Assembly (NCBI GenBank): GCA_029012165.1
Contig: JAQXLO010000183.1
Span: forward strand, 1-5,060
Origin: Oscillospiraceae bacterium
GTDB lineage: Bacteria; Bacillota; Clostridia; Oscillospirales; Acutalibacteraceae
Length of the DNA stretch: 5,060 nt
Direction: 5' to 3'
A model generated the notes under the pieces. The model was not told the DNA's origin. It saw nothing but the letters and a program-made list of their open reading frames with translations, and did no database searches. The translations under genes were made by a program, and so were the position numbers. Below are positions 4,136-5,060 of this stretch, in pieces. Numbering within the stretch: the first letter of the stretch is position 1; each line of letters starts with the position of its first letter.

Positions 4136-4702
4136 ATGAGAAGTATCACAACATTGGATCTGCAATATGCACATCGTTTCTATGGCTTCAAGGGCGAAGC
4201 ACAGTATTTGCACGGTCACACCGGCGTGCTGACCATTGAGGTCGAGGACTCTGTCGAACCCGGCGTGAACATGGTTTTCCCCTGCAATGAAATCCAAAAG
4301 ACGGCGTGGGAGGTTTTGAAAAATTTTGACCATGCTTTGATCCTGCGGGAGGACGACCCTCTGCTGCCTGCGATTCTGGGTGTTTATGAGGCGCAGGGCA
4401 TCAAGGACGGCGCACCCACCAACAAGATGAAGGGTCCGGCGTTCCAAACGGAGCTTGCCACCGCATATCCCGACTGCCGTCTGGTCGTGACCAAGGAAAC
4501 CATGACCGTGGAAGGGATGATCAAGATCGTCTATGATCTGCTGAAGGACAAACTGAACATTGCCAAGCTCACCTTCACCAGCGGCGTCAATGCGGCCTCG
4601 CAGGAGTACGAGATTGACAGAACCGTTGACCGCTGTCCGCTGTGCGGCATTGCGCTGAACGAAAACGGCGTTTGCCCGAAGTGTGGGTATAAAAAGAAAT
4701 AA
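4136..4702 (+). CDS. 6-pyruvoyl-tetrahydropterin synthase/QueD-family protein with zinc ribbon
   Basis: This 188-residue protein has the tunnelling-fold (COG0720) signature. His13 (YAHRF) and His26-x-His28 (LHGHTG) are the expected zinc ligands, Asp65-His66 (FDHALIL) matches the catalytic Asp-His pair, and Glu121 (VTKET) matches the pterin-anchoring glutamate. QueD enzymes convert dihydroneopterin triphosphate to 6-carboxytetrahydropterin for queuosine. Here the catalytic cysteine, normally four residues before the HxH, is Ala22. The Glu used instead by PTPS-III types is also absent (Gln23). A C-terminal zinc ribbon (Cys167-x2-Cys170 and Cys180-x2-Cys183) extends beyond the usual length of about 120-140 residues. 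The activity may thus differ from QueD. The ATG at 4136 follows AAAGGAG (4122-4128) at 7 bases. The gene lies 75 bases after the perR-like gene with no clear terminator between, so they are probably co-transcribed. No other queuosine or folate gene is near. Confidence 0.85.
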   Translation: MRSITTLDLQYAHRFYGFKGEAQYLHGHTGVLTIEVEDSVEPGVNMVFPCNEIQKTAWEVLKNFDHALILREDDPLLPAILGVYEAQGIKDGAPTNKMKGPAFQTELATAYPDCRLVVTKETMTVEGMIKIVYDLLKDKLNIAKLTFTSGVNAASQEYEIDRTVDRCPLCGIALNENGVCPKCGYKKK

Positions 4703-4729
4703 CGCACAAAACACTTCTGCATAAAGAGC

Positions 4730-4777
4730 CGGGACTGCCGCTGTCGGATTTTCCGACGGACGGCGATCCCGTTTTTT
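4730..4777 (+). terminator. Strong Rho-independent terminator of the perR-like operon
   Basis: CGGGACTGCCGCTGTCGG (4730-4747) pairs with 4753-4771 through a long stem with two mismatches, G-T wobbles and one bulge, around a loop ATTTT. It is followed by six Ts (4772-4777). It lies 27 bases after the stop of the QueD-like gene. Confidence 0.9.
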
Positions 4778-4971
4778 CGGGCTCGGAGTACCCTTGTACG
4801 CCCATCGCCCGAAGAAAACGGCATCGGGCATCCTTTCTCGCCAGGCTGCCAGCTTGCCGAAAATACTTTTTCGACAAGCTGTGACTTGCGTCAGCAAGGC
4901 GGCGGTCTTTCTGTACAACCTGACGAAAAATCTTGCTTCGCAATCCGCATACCTCGATTGTGCGGTGTTGC
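4778..4971. other. Structured non-coding stretch
   Basis: No gene is supported here: the frames that cross it on either strand lack ribosome binding sites and recognisable domains. The main feature is a 30-base inverted repeat at 4851-4880, in which 12 of 13 positions pair around the loop TACT (left arm 4851-4863, right arm 4868-4880). A GTGAC/GTCA stem may follow at 4881. It may be a decayed or dispersed repeat. Confidence 0.45.
4851..4880. repeat. Inverted repeat / hairpin
   Basis: AGCTTGCCGAAAA (4851-4863) and TTTTCGACAAGCT (4868-4880) form a 13-bp stem with one C-A mismatch and a 4-base loop. There is a T-run inside the stem but none after it. It is not attached to a gene end, since the preceding operon already terminates at 4777. 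Confidence 0.75.
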
Positions 4972-5060
4972 CATAAACGTTCCGGCGAAAAACCGAACAG
5001 TCATATTCTATTCCCCGTGCCGAATCGGTGCGGGGAATTTTCCTGTGCGGTGTTGTGTAC
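4972..5060 (+). repeat. Terminator-promoter repeat, copy B (runs to window edge)
   Basis: This is the second copy of the post-dfx sequence. The hairpin core and the TGTGCGGTGTTGTG segment are identical to copy A. It may extend past the edge of the window, where a -10 would be expected about 17 bases beyond TTGTGT (5053-5058). Confidence 0.85.
5013..5041 (+). terminator. Orphan terminator hairpin in repeat copy B
   Basis: CCCCGTGCC (5013-5021) pairs with GGTGCGGGG (5027-5035), followed by AATTTTCC. The hairpin is identical to that at 1086-1108, but no gene ends directly upstream, and its T-run is shorter (four Ts). Confidence 0.6.

Noticed and set aside
3635..4918. A 427-codon open frame on the minus strand
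   Set aside because: It is antisense to the perR-like and QueD-like genes, has no recognisable domain or ribosome binding site, and its openness is explained by the codon bias of the real genes.
4794..4976. A 60-codon plus-strand frame ending in repeat copy B
   Set aside because: It has no ribosome binding site, crosses the inverted repeat, and shows no domain similarity. The stop at the same place as in copy A reflects the repeat, and the upstream sequence does not resemble dfx.
1..5060. CRISPR array, tRNA, rRNA, toxin-antitoxin or phage-defence system
   Set aside because: No regularly spaced repeats, tRNA-like cloverleaf, rRNA segments or defence-type domains were seen on either strand.

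Overview
The window looks like a chromosomal stretch from an anaerobic, low-to-mid GC Firmicute, probably a gut-type Clostridia/Oscillospiraceae relative. The reasons are strong AGGAGG-type ribosome binding sites, near-consensus sigma-A promoters, Rho-independent terminators, the rubredoxin plus desulfoferrodoxin pair typical of strict anaerobes, and small HxlR, XRE and PerR regulators. The genus cannot be fixed from the sequence alone.

Layout. (1) 2-343: the 3' end of an ISL3-family transposase entering from the left edge. (2) 391-1116: an oxygen-defence operon with a consensus promoter, rubredoxin (503-661), a two-iron desulfoferrodoxin/superoxide reductase (676-1050) and a terminator. Rubredoxin is the likely electron donor to the reductase. 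(3) 1125-2061: a DUF1697 protein with its own promoter, convergent with and overlapping by 4 bases a small cupin gene on the minus strand. (4) 2062-2859: a divergent promoter region, then an HxlR-type regulator and a 59-residue DUF6440-like protein in one operon, closed by a terminator. The cupin gene is the natural candidate target of the HxlR protein. (5) 2840-3421: an XRE-type regulator with a C-terminal membrane domain. (6) 3422-3670: a gene-free spacer with two hairpins and then a consensus promoter whose -10 lies inside a Fur-family operator. (7) 3671-4702: a PerR-like metalloregulator followed by a 6-pyruvoyl-tetrahydropterin synthase/QueD-fold protein that lacks the usual catalytic cysteine and carries a C-terminal zinc ribbon. 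(8) 4703-5060: a strong terminator, about 190 bases of structured non-coding DNA, and a second copy of the post-dfx terminator region.

The window is rich in regulators (HxlR, XRE, PerR) and oxidative-stress functions. I see no defence system, CRISPR array, tRNA or rRNA. The points most worth following up are the 88%-identical repeat of about 89 bp at 1046-1132 and 4972-5060, which pairs a terminator with the start of a promoter and brackets 3.9 kb of genes, and the PerR plus atypical QueD-like pair under a likely autoregulated promoter.
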